64,000 nucleotides of DNA. It comes from Streptomyces sp. DH37 (GTDB taxonomy: Bacteria; Actinomycetota; Actinomycetes; Streptomycetales; Streptomycetaceae). Location of the stretch: contig NZ_JARVKV010000001.1 of the NCBI RefSeq assembly GCF_029813835.1, positions 62,001 to 126,000 of the forward strand, given 5' to 3'. Positions 9,166-17,819 of the stretch are shown here, piece after piece (within the stretch, counting starts at the first letter, position 1; the number at the start of each line of letters is the position of its first letter). The notes under the pieces were generated by a model that did not search any database, had not been told where the DNA came from, and was given only the letters and a program-made list of their open reading frames with translations. The position numbers and the translations under genes are program-made.

Positions 9166-10092
9166 TCACGCCAGGAGGGCGTGCCCGCGCTCGATCAGAC
9201 GGGACAGTTCCTCGATGTGCTCGGGGGCCGGCTCGCTCAGGGGAGACCGCACCCCGCCCACGTCCAGGCCGCGCAGCCGTACTCCGGCCTTGACCAGGGA
9301 GACCGCGTAGCCGCGCCCCTTGTTCCGCAGCTCCACCAGGGGGCGGTAGAAGCCGTCGAGGAGGCGGTGCGCCGTGGCGTCGTCGCCCTTGGTGAAGGCC
9401 CGGTGGAAGGCGACGGCGACCTCCGGCGCGAAGCAGAAGGCGGCGGAGGAGTAGAGGGTGACCCCGATGCCCCGGTAGGCGAGGCCGGTGAGTTCGGCGG
9501 TGGGCAGCCCGTTGAAGTACAGGAACTCCGTGCCGGGGTCCGCGGTCCGCACGGCGCTGACGATCCGCTGCATCAGGTCGAGGTCCCCGACGCCGTCCTT
9601 CAGGCCCACGATCCTGGGGTGGCGGGCGAGTTCGGCGACGGTGGCCGGGGCGAAGACGGCGTTGTCGCGCTGGTAGACGATGACGTCCAGTCCGGTCGCG
9701 TCGGCGAGGGCGGTGTAGTGGGCCCGCAGCCCCTCCTGGCCGGGCACGACCAGGTAGGGGGGCATGGCGAGCAGTCCGTCGGCGCCCGCCTCCTCCGCGG
9801 CGCGGGCGTACCGCACGGCGAGGGCGGTGCCGTACCCGGCGCCCGCGATCACCGGCACCCGTCCCGCCGCCTCCGCCACCGCGGCGGAGACGCACGCGCT
9901 GAACTCCTCGGGGGTCAGGGCGTGGAACTCGCCGGTGCCGCAGCAGGCGAAGACGGCGGCCGCGCCGGCGTCGATGCCGTCGCGCACGTGCGCGCGGAAC
10001 GTGTCGATGTCGAGTGCGCCGTCCGGTCCGTACGCGGTGACGGGGAAGAAGAGCAGGCCGTCGAGCCGGGTGGCGAGAGGGGGTGGGGTCAC
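9166..10092 (-). CDS. kdgD: 5-dehydro-4-deoxyglucarate dehydratase (DHDPS/NAL family)
   Basis: TIM-barrel class I aldolase-fold enzyme of 308 residues that removes water and CO2 from 5-dehydro-4-deoxyglucarate to give 2,5-dioxopentanoate in the aldarate pathway. The Schiff-base lysine is Lys165 in VGLKDGVGD and the catalytic tyrosine is Tyr140 in VIVYQRDN. The motifs LLFFPVTAYGPDG and FACCGTGEFHALTPEEF distinguish this subfamily from DapA (which has GTTGE) and NanA. The start is GTG 10092 with AGGGAG 5 nt upstream; a longer frame to 10131 runs into the operator region and lacks such a site. The neighbouring uronate dehydrogenase and symporter fit the same pathway. The remaining enzymes (glucarate dehydratase, semialdehyde dehydrogenase) are not in the window. 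Confidence 0.9.
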   Translation of the reverse strand: MTPPPLATRLDGLLFFPVTAYGPDGALDIDTFRAHVRDGIDAGAAAVFACCGTGEFHALTPEEFSACVSAAVAEAAGRVPVIAGAGYGTALAVRYARAAEEAGADGLLAMPPYLVVPGQEGLRAHYTALADATGLDVIVYQRDNAVFAPATVAELARHPRIVGLKDGVGDLDLMQRIVSAVRTADPGTEFLYFNGLPTAELTGLAYRGIGVTLYSSAAFCFAPEVAVAFHRAFTKGDDATAHRLLDGFYRPLVELRNKGRGYAVSLVKAGVRLRGLDVGGVRSPLSEPAPEHIEELSRLIERGHALLA

Positions 10093-10144
10093 GGTTCTCC
10101 CTGGGTGTGTGACACGGTGGACGATGTACACATTGGCGACCAGT

Positions 10145-10160
10145 GTTTACATTTATGAAC
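10145..10160. promoter_or_regulatory. Operator of kdgD promoter (shared motif)
   Basis: Read on the minus strand this is GTTCATAAATGTAAAC, matching 14 of 16 positions of the symporter operator GTTCATAGATGTGAAC. It lies 6 bp downstream of the kdgD -10 box. It overlaps a second imperfect inverted repeat, TGTACACA (10125-10132) / TGTTTACA (10144-10151). Confidence 0.65.
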
Positions 10161-10166
10161 ACCGTT

Positions 10167-10195
10167 ACGGTAAGGCAGCGGCTCGACACGGTCAA
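10167..10195 (-). promoter_or_regulatory. Promoter of kdgD
   Basis: On the minus strand TTGACC (10195-10190), 17-bp spacer, TACCGT (10172-10167). The start codon is 75 bp further on, with the operator between. Confidence 0.55.
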
Positions 10196-10240
10196 GAAGC
10201 CCCCGTGCCGGGTGCTTTCGGCAGGTCGGACGACCTCTCA

Positions 10241-10252
10241 GAAAGCGCTTTC
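10241..10252. promoter_or_regulatory. LacI-type palindromic operator upstream of udh
   Basis: Perfect 12-bp palindrome GAAAGCGCTTTC with the central CG step typical of LacI-family operators. It lies 9 bp upstream of the -35 box of the rightward promoter, in the divergent kdgD-udh region. Confidence 0.55.
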
Positions 10253-10261
10253 CCTTTTCCC

Positions 10262-10290
10262 TTGACGGCGCCTGGGAGACTCCCTAATCT
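10262..10290 (+). promoter_or_regulatory. Promoter of udh
   Basis: TTGACG (10262-10267), 17-bp spacer, TAATCT (10285-10290): one of the clearest vegetative promoters in the window. The start codon follows after 94 bp. Confidence 0.65.
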
Positions 10291-10384
10291 GCCCACAGTT
10301 GTGAATTCCGTCCATGCATCCGCACATACGCCGGATGCACGCCAGCCCGTGCGTCGGCCGTCCACCGCACCGAGGAGACCGTCC

Positions 10385-11224
10385 ATGCCCGCTCCCAGAA
10401 CCATCCTGCTGACCGGCGCCGCGGGCGGCCTCGGCACCCTGATGCGAGGCCTGCTGCCCTCCTACGGCTACACCCTCCGGCTCTTCGACGTCGCCCCCGT
10501 CGAACCGCTGCCCGGTGCGGAGGGGCGGCCGGAGCGGGCCGAGGAGACGATCACCGCCGACCTCTCGGACCGCGCGGCGCTGCGGGAGGCGGTGCGGGGC
10601 GTGGACGCCGTCGTCCACCTCGCCGGGATCTCCCTCGAGGCCTCCTTCGAGAAGATCCTGCGGGCCAATGTCGAGGGCACCTACAACCTCTACGAGGCGG
10701 TGCGCGAGGAGGGCGTCGGGCGCGTCGTCTTCGCCTCCAGCAACCACGCCGTCGGCTACACCCCCCGCCCGCGCGAGGGCGACCCGCTGATCCCCGTCGA
10801 CACCCCGCACCGCCCGGACACCTTCTACGGCCTGTCCAAGTGCTTCGGCGAGGACCTGGCCCAGCTCTACTGGGACCGGCACGGCATCGAGACCGTCTCC
10901 GTCCGCATCGGCTCCTGCTTCCCCGAACCCACCTCGGTGCGCATGCTCTCGGTCTGGATGAGCCCGGCCGACGGGGCCCGCCTCCTGCACGCCGCACTGA
11001 CCGCCGAGGGGGTCGGACACACCGTCGTCCACGGCAGCTCCGCCAACACCCGGCTGTGGTGGGACCTCTCCTCGGCCCGCGCCCTGGGATACCAGCCCCA
11101 GGACGACTCCGAGCCGTACGCGGCCAGACTCATCGCCGAACAGGGCGAACTCGACCCGGACAACCCGGAGCACGCCTGCCTGGGCGGCCACTTCACCGTC
11201 AACCCGCCGATCTGGCCGCACTGA
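10385..11224 (+). CDS. udh: Uronate dehydrogenase (NAD-dependent epimerase/dehydratase fold)
   Basis: Short-chain/extended SDR-type protein of 279 residues that should oxidise glucuronate or galacturonate to the aldarolactone with NAD+. The nucleotide-binding glycines are in LLTGAAGGLGTLMRG (8-22). The catalytic Tyr148-x3-Lys152 is in FYGLSKCFGE, and Ser/Asn of FASSNHAVGY line the active site. The phrases HLAGIS, NLYEAVRE, FASSNH and SVRIGSCFPEP closely follow characterised bacterial uronate dehydrogenases. The start is ATG 10385 with GAGGAG 7 nt upstream. It diverges from kdgD and shares its control region, completing an oxidative uronate route together with the symporter. Confidence 0.88.
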   Translation: MPAPRTILLTGAAGGLGTLMRGLLPSYGYTLRLFDVAPVEPLPGAEGRPERAEETITADLSDRAALREAVRGVDAVVHLAGISLEASFEKILRANVEGTYNLYEAVREEGVGRVVFASSNHAVGYTPRPREGDPLIPVDTPHRPDTFYGLSKCFGEDLAQLYWDRHGIETVSVRIGSCFPEPTSVRMLSVWMSPADGARLLHAALTAEGVGHTVVHGSSANTRLWWDLSSARALGYQPQDDSEPYAARLIAEQGELDPDNPEHACLGGHFTVNPPIWPH

Positions 11225-11271
11225 GACGGGGACCGCGGGCCTCCGCCGGACGCGGCCCGTCCGGCCCGGAC

Positions 11272-14265
11272 TCAGCCGAGGTCGTCGAACATGGCCAGCA
11301 GCGTCTGCTCGTCCGTCTCCTCCGCCGCATGCTCCCGCTGCCCGGCGTGCGGCACCTGCTCGGCCCACACCGTCTTGCCCTGCGGCATGTAGCGGGCACC
11401 CCAGCTCCTGGTGAACTGCGCCACCAGGAACAGACCGCGCCCGCCCTCCTCGGTCACCCCGGCGCGCCGGATGCGCGGGGAGGAGTTGCTGCGGTCGGAG
11501 ACCTCGCAGACCAGGGACGTGCCGCGCAGCAGCCGCAGCCGCACCGGTCCGCCCCCGCCGTACCGCACGGCGTTGGTGACCAGCTCGCTGACCACCAGAC
11601 CGGTGCCGTACTCCAGGCCGGACAGGTCCCACCGGTCGAGCTGCCGCCTGGCCAGGGCCCTGGCCTCGGACACCACCGAGGGGTCGGAGGGCAGCTCCCA
11701 GGACGCCACCCGGTCGGCGGGCAGCGCGTGCACGCGGGCCAGCAGCAGGGCCACGTCGTCGCGCGGACCGCCGGGCAGCAGGGCGTCCGTGACCCGGTCG
11801 CAGATCCGCTCCAGCGACGGCTCCGCGCCGCGCAGCGCGGCCAGCAGCCGCCCGGTCCGCGCGTCGGTGTCGCCGTGGGCGCGGCCCTCCTTGATCAGCC
11901 CGTCGGTGTACAGCGCCAGCAGGCTGCCCGCCGGCAGGTCGACGGTGGCGGACTCGTACGGCTGGAGCCCGCCCAGTCCCAGCGGCGGACCGGCCGGCAG
12001 GTCGAGCTGCCGCGCCTCGCCGTCCGGGAGCACCACGGCGGGCGGCGGATGCCCGGCCCGGGCGGCGGTGCAGTGGCAGGACACCGGGTCGTACACCGCG
12101 TACAGGCAGGTCGCGGCCGTGGCCGGGTCGTCGGGCGAGCGGCCGACCAGGTCGTCCAGATGGGCCAGCACCTCCTCGGGCGGCAGGTCCAGGTCGGCGA
12201 GGGTGCGCACCGCCGTGCGCAGCCGGCCCATGGTGGCCGCCGCGTGCAGGCCGTGGCCCGCCACGTCCCCGACGACCAGCGCCGAGCGCATCCCGGACAG
12301 CGGGATCGCGTCGAACCAGTCGCCGCCCACCCCCGTCCTGCCGTCGGCGGGCAGGTAGCGGTGGGCGAGGTCGACGGCGGCGAGCCGGGGGGTGTCGCGC
12401 GGCAGCAGACTGCGCTGGAGGGTCAGGGAGGCGTCGCGCTCCCGGCTGAAGCGGCGGGCGTTGTCCACGCTGATCGCGGTGCGGGCCGCCAGCTCGCCCG
12501 CCAGGGTCAGGTCGTCCTCCTCGTAGGGCCGGTCCCTGCCGCGGCGGTAGAAACCGGCCAGTCCCAGGATCGCGCCCCTGGCGCGCAGCGGGGCGGCCAG
12601 ATACGAGTGCTCGCCCTCGCCGAGCAGGCCGACGGGGTGGGCTCCGGCCGGGGAGGGCGCCGCCGGGAGCCCGGTCAGCACCGAGTCCGCGACCGGCCGC
12701 CCGGTGCCGAGGCAGCGGGCCTGCGGCGTACCGGGCGCGTAGCCGACCGGCTCGCCCGCACCGCCGGCCCGTGCGCCGTTCGCGTCCTCGCCGGCCCGTA
12801 CGGCCACCCGGCGCAGCACCGGGGCGGCTCCGGGCGTTCCCGGCGGGGGCTCCTCACCGGCCAGGACGTCCTCGACCAGGTCCACCACGACGACGTCGGC
12901 GAACCGCGGCACGGTCATCTCCGCCAGTTCCTCCGCCGTACGCCGTATGTCCAGGGTGGTGCCGATGCGCGTGCCCGCCTCGTTCAGCAGCGACAGCCGC
13001 CTGCGGGCCTCGACGGCGAGACGGCCGACGCCGGGCTCTCCCACCAGCAGCAGCCATGCGTCGGGGCTGCCCGGTGGCCGCCCGTGCCGCCGCTCCCCCG
13101 TCCCCCGCGCCGGCCGACCGGCGTCCGGGGCTTCCTCGGTGACGGCGGCGCCCTCGGCGCCCTCGGCGTCCTCGGCGTCCGCGGTGGGGCCGGTGGTGCC
13201 CTCCGTGCCGGGCTCCTGCGGCGGCCGACCGGCGGAGGTGGACGTGGCGGGGGCGGACGCGGCGGTCGGCCGCAGCAGCGGCACCTCCCGGCCGTCCGGG
13301 GCGGTGGCCGTCACCGCGGGCGCTCCCGCGGTGACGGCGGTGGAGCGGGTGGTGTCCTGGAAGCTGATCTCGACGGCGGCGCCCTCCGCGTCGCCGTGGT
13401 GCAGGCGCCTGCGCCGCAGCGCCGCCACCCGGCCGCCCGCCAGCGGCACCTCGGCGAAGGTCCGGCTCTCCGAGGAGATCAGCTCGGTGGCGGTCTCCAG
13501 CAGCGCCAGCTCCTCCTGCGGGGCGAGCCGGGGAGCCGCCCTGCCCGGGCGGGCCGGCGTCCCCGGACGGGGGCCGGTTCCGGCGTGCTCGCCGCGCCGC
13601 CTGGCCCGCAGGAAGGACTCCACCAGGCCGCGCTCCCTGGCCGACCCCATCTCCAGCAGGCGCTCGCCGATGCGGTCGGTGGCCTCCTGGAGCACCAGCG
13701 CCATGCCGGGGTCGGCCAGTTCCCTGGGGACGGAGAGGTTCACCGCCCCCTGCACGGTTCCGCCCACCGGGTCGCGCACCGGGGCGGCCATGCAGGTCAG
13801 CTTCTTGAGGCTGTGCAGGAAGTGCTCGTGCCCGACGACCACGAACGGCGCCCGGGTGCTCAGCACCATGCTGACGCTGCTGGTGCCCATGAACCGCTCG
13901 TCGACGCTGGCGCCCGGCACCAGGGAGGCGGCGTCCATCAGCTCCAGCCCCTTGGGGTCCCCGAGCCGGTGCACGATGTTCGCCCTGGCGTCGGTCAGCA
14001 CCACGGTGACCGGCATGTCGGAGAACCGCTCGTACAGCCGCCGCAGCACCGGCGCGGCGGCCCTGACCAGCCGCGAGTCCGGGTCCAGGTCGCTCTCGAC
14101 CGGCAGCGCCGCCCCTTCCTGGTCGATGCCGAGCGACCGCGAACGCTGCCAGGAGGCGAGGATCTCCGCGCGCACCCCGGGATCGGACGGCCGCCCGTCG
14201 CGGCCGTCCCCCGCGGATGCCGGGAAAGAAGTCACCAGAACAGAATAATATGACAAACGCGACAT
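11272..14265 (-). CDS. Multidomain SpoIIE-type PP2C phosphatase with C-terminal anti-sigma-like ATPase
   Basis: Protein of about 997 residues. In order: an N-terminal GAF-like sensor resembling those of AcoR/Fis-type activators (about 30-220, with ILASWQRSRSLGI, VLTDARANIVHRLGD, DERFMGTSSVSMVL); a helical and low-complexity linker with a PAS/STAS-like piece; a second GAF domain (about 440-610); a SpoIIE/PP2C phosphatase domain (about 620-850) with metal-binding Asp residues in GGDWFDA and VVGDVAGHG plus PRDDVALLL; and a HATPase_c kinase domain (about 860-970, SELVTNAVRYGG, GGRGLFLV). Such proteins switch anti-anti-sigma partners. No partner gene is adjacent. The start at ATG 14265 is the least certain point: its upstream GAAGAA is weak, and an inverted repeat (GACAT-N6-ATGTC, 14261-14276) covers it. 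Confidence 0.85.
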   Translation of the reverse strand: MSRLSYYSVLVTSFPASAGDGRDGRPSDPGVRAEILASWQRSRSLGIDQEGAALPVESDLDPDSRLVRAAAPVLRRLYERFSDMPVTVVLTDARANIVHRLGDPKGLELMDAASLVPGASVDERFMGTSSVSMVLSTRAPFVVVGHEHFLHSLKKLTCMAAPVRDPVGGTVQGAVNLSVPRELADPGMALVLQEATDRIGERLLEMGSARERGLVESFLRARRRGEHAGTGPRPGTPARPGRAAPRLAPQEELALLETATELISSESRTFAEVPLAGGRVAALRRRRLHHGDAEGAAVEISFQDTTRSTAVTAGAPAVTATAPDGREVPLLRPTAASAPATSTSAGRPPQEPGTEGTTGPTADAEDAEGAEGAAVTEEAPDAGRPARGTGERRHGRPPGSPDAWLLLVGEPGVGRLAVEARRRLSLLNEAGTRIGTTLDIRRTAEELAEMTVPRFADVVVVDLVEDVLAGEEPPPGTPGAAPVLRRVAVRAGEDANGARAGGAGEPVGYAPGTPQARCLGTGRPVADSVLTGLPAAPSPAGAHPVGLLGEGEHSYLAAPLRARGAILGLAGFYRRGRDRPYEEDDLTLAGELAARTAISVDNARRFSRERDASLTLQRSLLPRDTPRLAAVDLAHRYLPADGRTGVGGDWFDAIPLSGMRSALVVGDVAGHGLHAAATMGRLRTAVRTLADLDLPPEEVLAHLDDLVGRSPDDPATAATCLYAVYDPVSCHCTAARAGHPPPAVVLPDGEARQLDLPAGPPLGLGGLQPYESATVDLPAGSLLALYTDGLIKEGRAHGDTDARTGRLLAALRGAEPSLERICDRVTDALLPGGPRDDVALLLARVHALPADRVASWELPSDPSVVSEARALARRQLDRWDLSGLEYGTGLVVSELVTNAVRYGGGGPVRLRLLRGTSLVCEVSDRSNSSPRIRRAGVTEEGGRGLFLVAQFTRSWGARYMPQGKTVWAEQVPHAGQREHAAEETDEQTLLAMFDDLG

Positions 14266-14393
14266 TTCTTCATGTCGCCGGACGCCGGACGCCGGACGGA
14301 AGGGGCGCGGCGCCGTGACGGGGGGCGACCCGCCGTCCGCGGGCCGGACGCGCCGACGACCGCCCGCGGACGCGCCGCTAGGGTCCTCGGACC

Positions 14394-16472
14394 ATGGACG
14401 TCCCACGGCCCTGGCCGCTCCCCGCCTCCCTCGCCGCCGCACAGGTGGCGTGGTGGCCCTTCGACGCACTGCGCGGCGGCGGTCCCCCCGGGCCGGTGGA
14501 GGTGGGCGCGGGACTGCTGGCGGTGTGCCTGGCCGCGGCCGTGCTCGCTCTGCGGCGGCGGGCGCCGGTGCACGTGCTGGCCGGTGTCACCGCCGTGGCG
14601 GTCCTCGGGCCGGCCGCGTCGTTCCCCGGCGCACTGGACCTGTTCGGCAGCGCCGGCGTGGCCCTCGCCCTGCACGCGGTGGCGGTGCGGTGCGACGCGC
14701 CCACCACCGCGATCACCGGCGCGGCCCAGCTGTGCTGGCAGCTGCTGTGGGGCGTCGCGCTGTACGGCGGCGACCGGGGCGCCGCCGTCGGCCTCGTCCT
14801 CGCCGTCGTGCCGCACGCGGTCGGCACCGGCACCGGTCTGAGCAGGCGGCGGAGGCTGGCCGCCCGGCGCACCGCCGGGGCGCGGCTGGCCCGGGCCGAG
14901 GAGGAGCGGCGCCGGGCCGCCGACGAGGAGCGCCACCGGCTGGCCCGCGAGCTGCACGACGTCGGCGCCCACCACCTGACCTCGGTCGTGGTCACGGCGG
15001 AGGCCGCGCGCAGACTCGGCGGGAGCAGGCCCGAACTCGCCGCCGAGGCCCTGGAGGCGGCGGCGCGCGGCGGCCGCGAGACCGTCTCCACGCTGCGCGA
15101 CCTGGTGGCGGTGATGCGCACCGCGGAGCGGGAACCGCCCCGCAGCTGGAACGGCCGCATCGGGGAACTCGCCGACGGGATCGCCGGACTGGGCGGACCG
15201 GTGGACCTCGACCTCCGCGCGGACCTGCCGGGGCGGACGGGCGAGACCGTCTTCGGGATCGTGCGGGAGGCCCTGACGAACACGCTGCGCCACGCGCCCG
15301 GCGCCGCCGTCCGGGTCGCCGTCCGGCACCGCGGCGGCCTGCTGGAGGTGACCGTCGACAACGACGTTCCGCCGTCCGGCGGGGCCGCGCACGCGGCCGG
15401 CGCCGTACACGGCCTGGGGGCCGGACGGGGCCTGGCGGGGATGCGGGAGCGCGCGGCGGCGGCCGGCGGGCGCCTGACCACGGGGCCCCGCCCCGGCGGC
15501 GGCTGGCGGGTGCACGCCGAACTGCCCGCCGACGGCCCCGCGGCCCCGGCGGGCGGACGCGGACCCCGCGGGCGCCGGCGCGTACCCCGGCCGAGCCGCC
15601 GGCGGGTGGCCCAGGTGCTCCTCGCCCTGGTCGCCGTCCTCAATCCGCTGGTCCCCGTGCTGACGGCCGGGACGGTCGGCGACGCGTCGCACGGACCGGC
15701 GGCCGACGCGCTGTACCTGCTGCTGACGGCCGTCCACGGACTGCCGCTGCTGTGGCGGCGGCGCGCCCCTCTGGCGGTGCTGGCGGCGGTCCTCGCCACC
15801 GCGCCGCTGTGGCCGGCGGCGGCCCTGTCCGGGGCGCTGCCCCCGGCGGTGCTGCCGCTGCTGTGGGTGGGCGCGGGCGCGGAGGTCGCGGCGGTCCACG
15901 CCGTGGCCGTCCACGGCCGCCACGGCCGCGGGGCGCGGTGGTCCGTTCCCGCGGCGGGGCTCGTCCTGGGCGTGGCGGTGGGGGTGTCCGCGGCGGCCGG
16001 CGGCCTGCTGCCGGACCGGTTCGCCGGGCCGGTGGCCCGGTCGGTGCTCACCGTGCTCCTCGTCGCGGCCCTGACGGCGCTGTTCGCCGCGGTGTGGCGG
16101 GCGGGCGCCACCGCCCGCGCCCGCGGCGCCCGTACGGCGGCCCGCGAGCGGGCGGCCCTGGAGGAGGCGGTGCGGCAGGCGGCGGAGGCGGCGCGCGCCC
16201 AGCGGCGGCACATCGCCGCCGGACTGCGCGGAACCGTCTTGGACCGTGCGGGCCGGGTGGTGCGCAGCGCCGAGGAGGGGCGGCTGGACGACGTGGCGGC
16301 CGAGGCCCGCGCGGCGCTGGCCGCCATGCGCGAACTGCTCGCCACCCTGCACGGGCCCGGTGACCGCCCCGCCCGCGCACCGGGCGCGGGGACCGTGACG
16401 ACCGCCGTCTCCGGGCGGGAGGACGGCCCGCAGGGCCTACCGGCGGAACCGCCGGCGGCGGTGCGGCGGTGA
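14394..16472 (+). CDS. NarL-type sensor histidine kinase with duplicated, degenerate second half
   Basis: Membrane protein of 692 residues. A first set of membrane helices (about 35-145) is followed by a complete HisKA_3 dimerisation domain with phospho-accepting His188 in ARELHDVGAHH and a HATPase_c domain (about 225-385, REALTNTLRHAPG, GRGLAGMRERAAAAGG). A second set of membrane helices (about 405-555) is followed by another HisKA_3-like helix (about 575-650, QRRHIAAGLRGTVLD). Where the His-Asp pair should be, this second copy has Arg-Gly, and it has no ATPase domain. The likely partner is the LuxR-type regulator at 17820, although two leftward genes separate them. The signal is unknown. 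Confidence 0.85.
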   Translation: MDVPRPWPLPASLAAAQVAWWPFDALRGGGPPGPVEVGAGLLAVCLAAAVLALRRRAPVHVLAGVTAVAVLGPAASFPGALDLFGSAGVALALHAVAVRCDAPTTAITGAAQLCWQLLWGVALYGGDRGAAVGLVLAVVPHAVGTGTGLSRRRRLAARRTAGARLARAEEERRRAADEERHRLARELHDVGAHHLTSVVVTAEAARRLGGSRPELAAEALEAAARGGRETVSTLRDLVAVMRTAEREPPRSWNGRIGELADGIAGLGGPVDLDLRADLPGRTGETVFGIVREALTNTLRHAPGAAVRVAVRHRGGLLEVTVDNDVPPSGGAAHAAGAVHGLGAGRGLAGMRERAAAAGGRLTTGPRPGGGWRVHAELPADGPAAPAGGRGPRGRRRVPRPSRRRVAQVLLALVAVLNPLVPVLTAGTVGDASHGPAADALYLLLTAVHGLPLLWRRRAPLAVLAAVLATAPLWPAAALSGALPPAVLPLLWVGAGAEVAAVHAVAVHGRHGRGARWSVPAAGLVLGVAVGVSAAAGGLLPDRFAGPVARSVLTVLLVAALTALFAAVWRAGATARARGARTAARERAALEEAVRQAAEAARAQRRHIAAGLRGTVLDRAGRVVRSAEEGRLDDVAAEARAALAAMRELLATLHGPGDRPARAPGAGTVTTAVSGREDGPQGLPAEPPAAVRR

Positions 16473-16505
16473 ACGGGGCCCGTGGGGGAGGGGAGTGGCG
16501 GAGCG

Positions 16506-16853
16506 TCAGGGAGCGCCGGCGGCGCTCCTCCCGCCTCGTCCCGCCGCCCGTACGCACCAGTTGATCAGGGCGGCGTTCGCCACGGCGCACACGACGACGA
16601 CCAGCAGGTAGACGAGCAGACCCTCCCCGGGCGCGAGGAGGAGGAACAGGAGGCTCAGCGGAGCGGTGGCCAGCAGGGGGAAGATCCCCGCGAAGGAGGC
16701 GTCCTCGTGGGTCACGAGGGCGGCGTCCGCCAGCACCCACACCAGCAGGGCCCCGCACAGCACGAGATAGGCGCGCGCCGTCCACGTTCCGGCCACCGCC
16801 GTCAGGACGCGCCGTGTGTGCCGCGCGCCCCGTGTGCGCTGTGCGCTGTCCAT
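16506..16853 (-). CDS. Small membrane protein (paralogue of the 19868 gene)
   Basis: Protein of 115 residues with three predicted membrane segments. It has clear similarity to the product at 19868-20212: TARAYLVLCGALLVWVLADAALVTHEDASFAGIFPLLATAPLSLL here, against PARIYLAVCAALVLWVVLDAAFVQHEDASMAGVWPLAATAPTSLL there when aligned in pieces. It may belong to the small streptomycete membrane family I know as SCO4225-like; that name is from memory. The start is ATG 16853 with GGGAGGGG upstream. It lies just downstream of the broken ECF sigma gene on the same strand. Function unknown. Confidence 0.75.
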   Translation of the reverse strand: MDSAQRTRGARHTRRVLTAVAGTWTARAYLVLCGALLVWVLADAALVTHEDASFAGIFPLLATAPLSLLFLLLAPGEGLLVYLLVVVVCAVANAALINWCVRAAGRGGRSAAGAP

Positions 16854-17002
16854 CCGCGCCCCGCCCCTCCCGTGTCCGCCCCCGCCCCTGGCCGCCGGTG
16901 CGGCGGTCCGGCGGTCCGGCGGAGCGCTGCCCAGGCTACCCGCCCCGACGGCGCGCGGCGGCGGGACGGAGGCGGACACGGGAGGGGCGGGGGCGGCCCG
17001 CG

Positions 17003-17599
17003 TCAGACGCCGAGCACGCCGCGCTCCTCCAGCGCCTTCCGGAGCGCCCTCATGGCGTAGTGGGTGCGGGACTTGACCGTGCCGGGCGGAACGCCGAGGT
17101 GCTCGGAGGCCTGGGCCACGCTGTACTCCAGGTAGTGGATCAGGCCGATCACCTCCCGGTGCCGCCCGCTCAGGCACCGCAGGGCCTCGCCGACCACCTG
17201 GGGGACGTCAGCGCCCGGTCCGCGCCGTCCCGCACTGCGGGCTCCAGCCGCTCCAGGTCCTCCGGGGGCCCGAGGTCCACGGGGCGGGCCCGGCGGGCGC
17301 GGTGGTGGTCGACCACCAGGTTCCTGGCGACGGTGAACAGCCGGGCCCGCGCCTCCCGGGCACCGCCCTCCAGGGCGGGGGCGTGCCTCCAGGCCCGTGC
17401 GGCGGTCTCCTGGAGGATGTCCTCGGCCCGGTGCCGGTCGCCCCCCAGCAGCCGCGCCGCGTAGCGCAGCAGCGGCAGCCCGTGCCACCGGTACAAGCTC
17501 CCCGACGAACTCCTCGCGGCCGGCGTCCCGCGCCCCGGGGCGGTCCTCGGCCGGACCGTGCGGGAGCGGGCCCGGCCGGGCGTCCGTGATCGATGTCAT
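17003..17599 (-). pseudogene. ECF-family RNA polymerase sigma factor, broken by two compensating frameshifts
   Basis: Conceptually an about 198-residue group-4 sigma factor. The start ATG 17599 (GAGGA upstream) reads MTSITDARPG... to EEFVGEL. Region 2 then continues in another frame from about 17490 (YRWHGLPLLRYAARLLGG, HRAEDILQETAARAWRH, RLFTVARNLVVDHHR). Region 4 resumes in the first frame from about 17210 (DVPQVVGEALRCLSGRHREVIGL, YSVAQASEHLGVPPGTVKSRTHYAMRALRKAL). One extra base near 17491-17500 and one missing base near 17205-17212 explain this. The first frame stays open throughout, so a full-length protein with a scrambled region 2 could be made. It is either a pseudogene or two sequence errors. 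Confidence 0.75.
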
Positions 17600-17819
17600 G
17601 GGTGGCGTCCTCATCCGTCGTCCGGGCGTTTCCGTGACGTGCCCGCGCCTGGCGCGGGGACGGGCCCACCCTCACCAGAGGGATCTGTCCGATTCTTGTC
17701 GCCGTTCCCGCCCGCCGGAGCGCACCGGGACGGCCGGACCCGCGCACGTGGGACGATGGCGACCAGTCGGCCGGAGCGCCCACCGGCCCGGGCCAGGGGG
17801 TGGACCCATCGCTGTTCGT

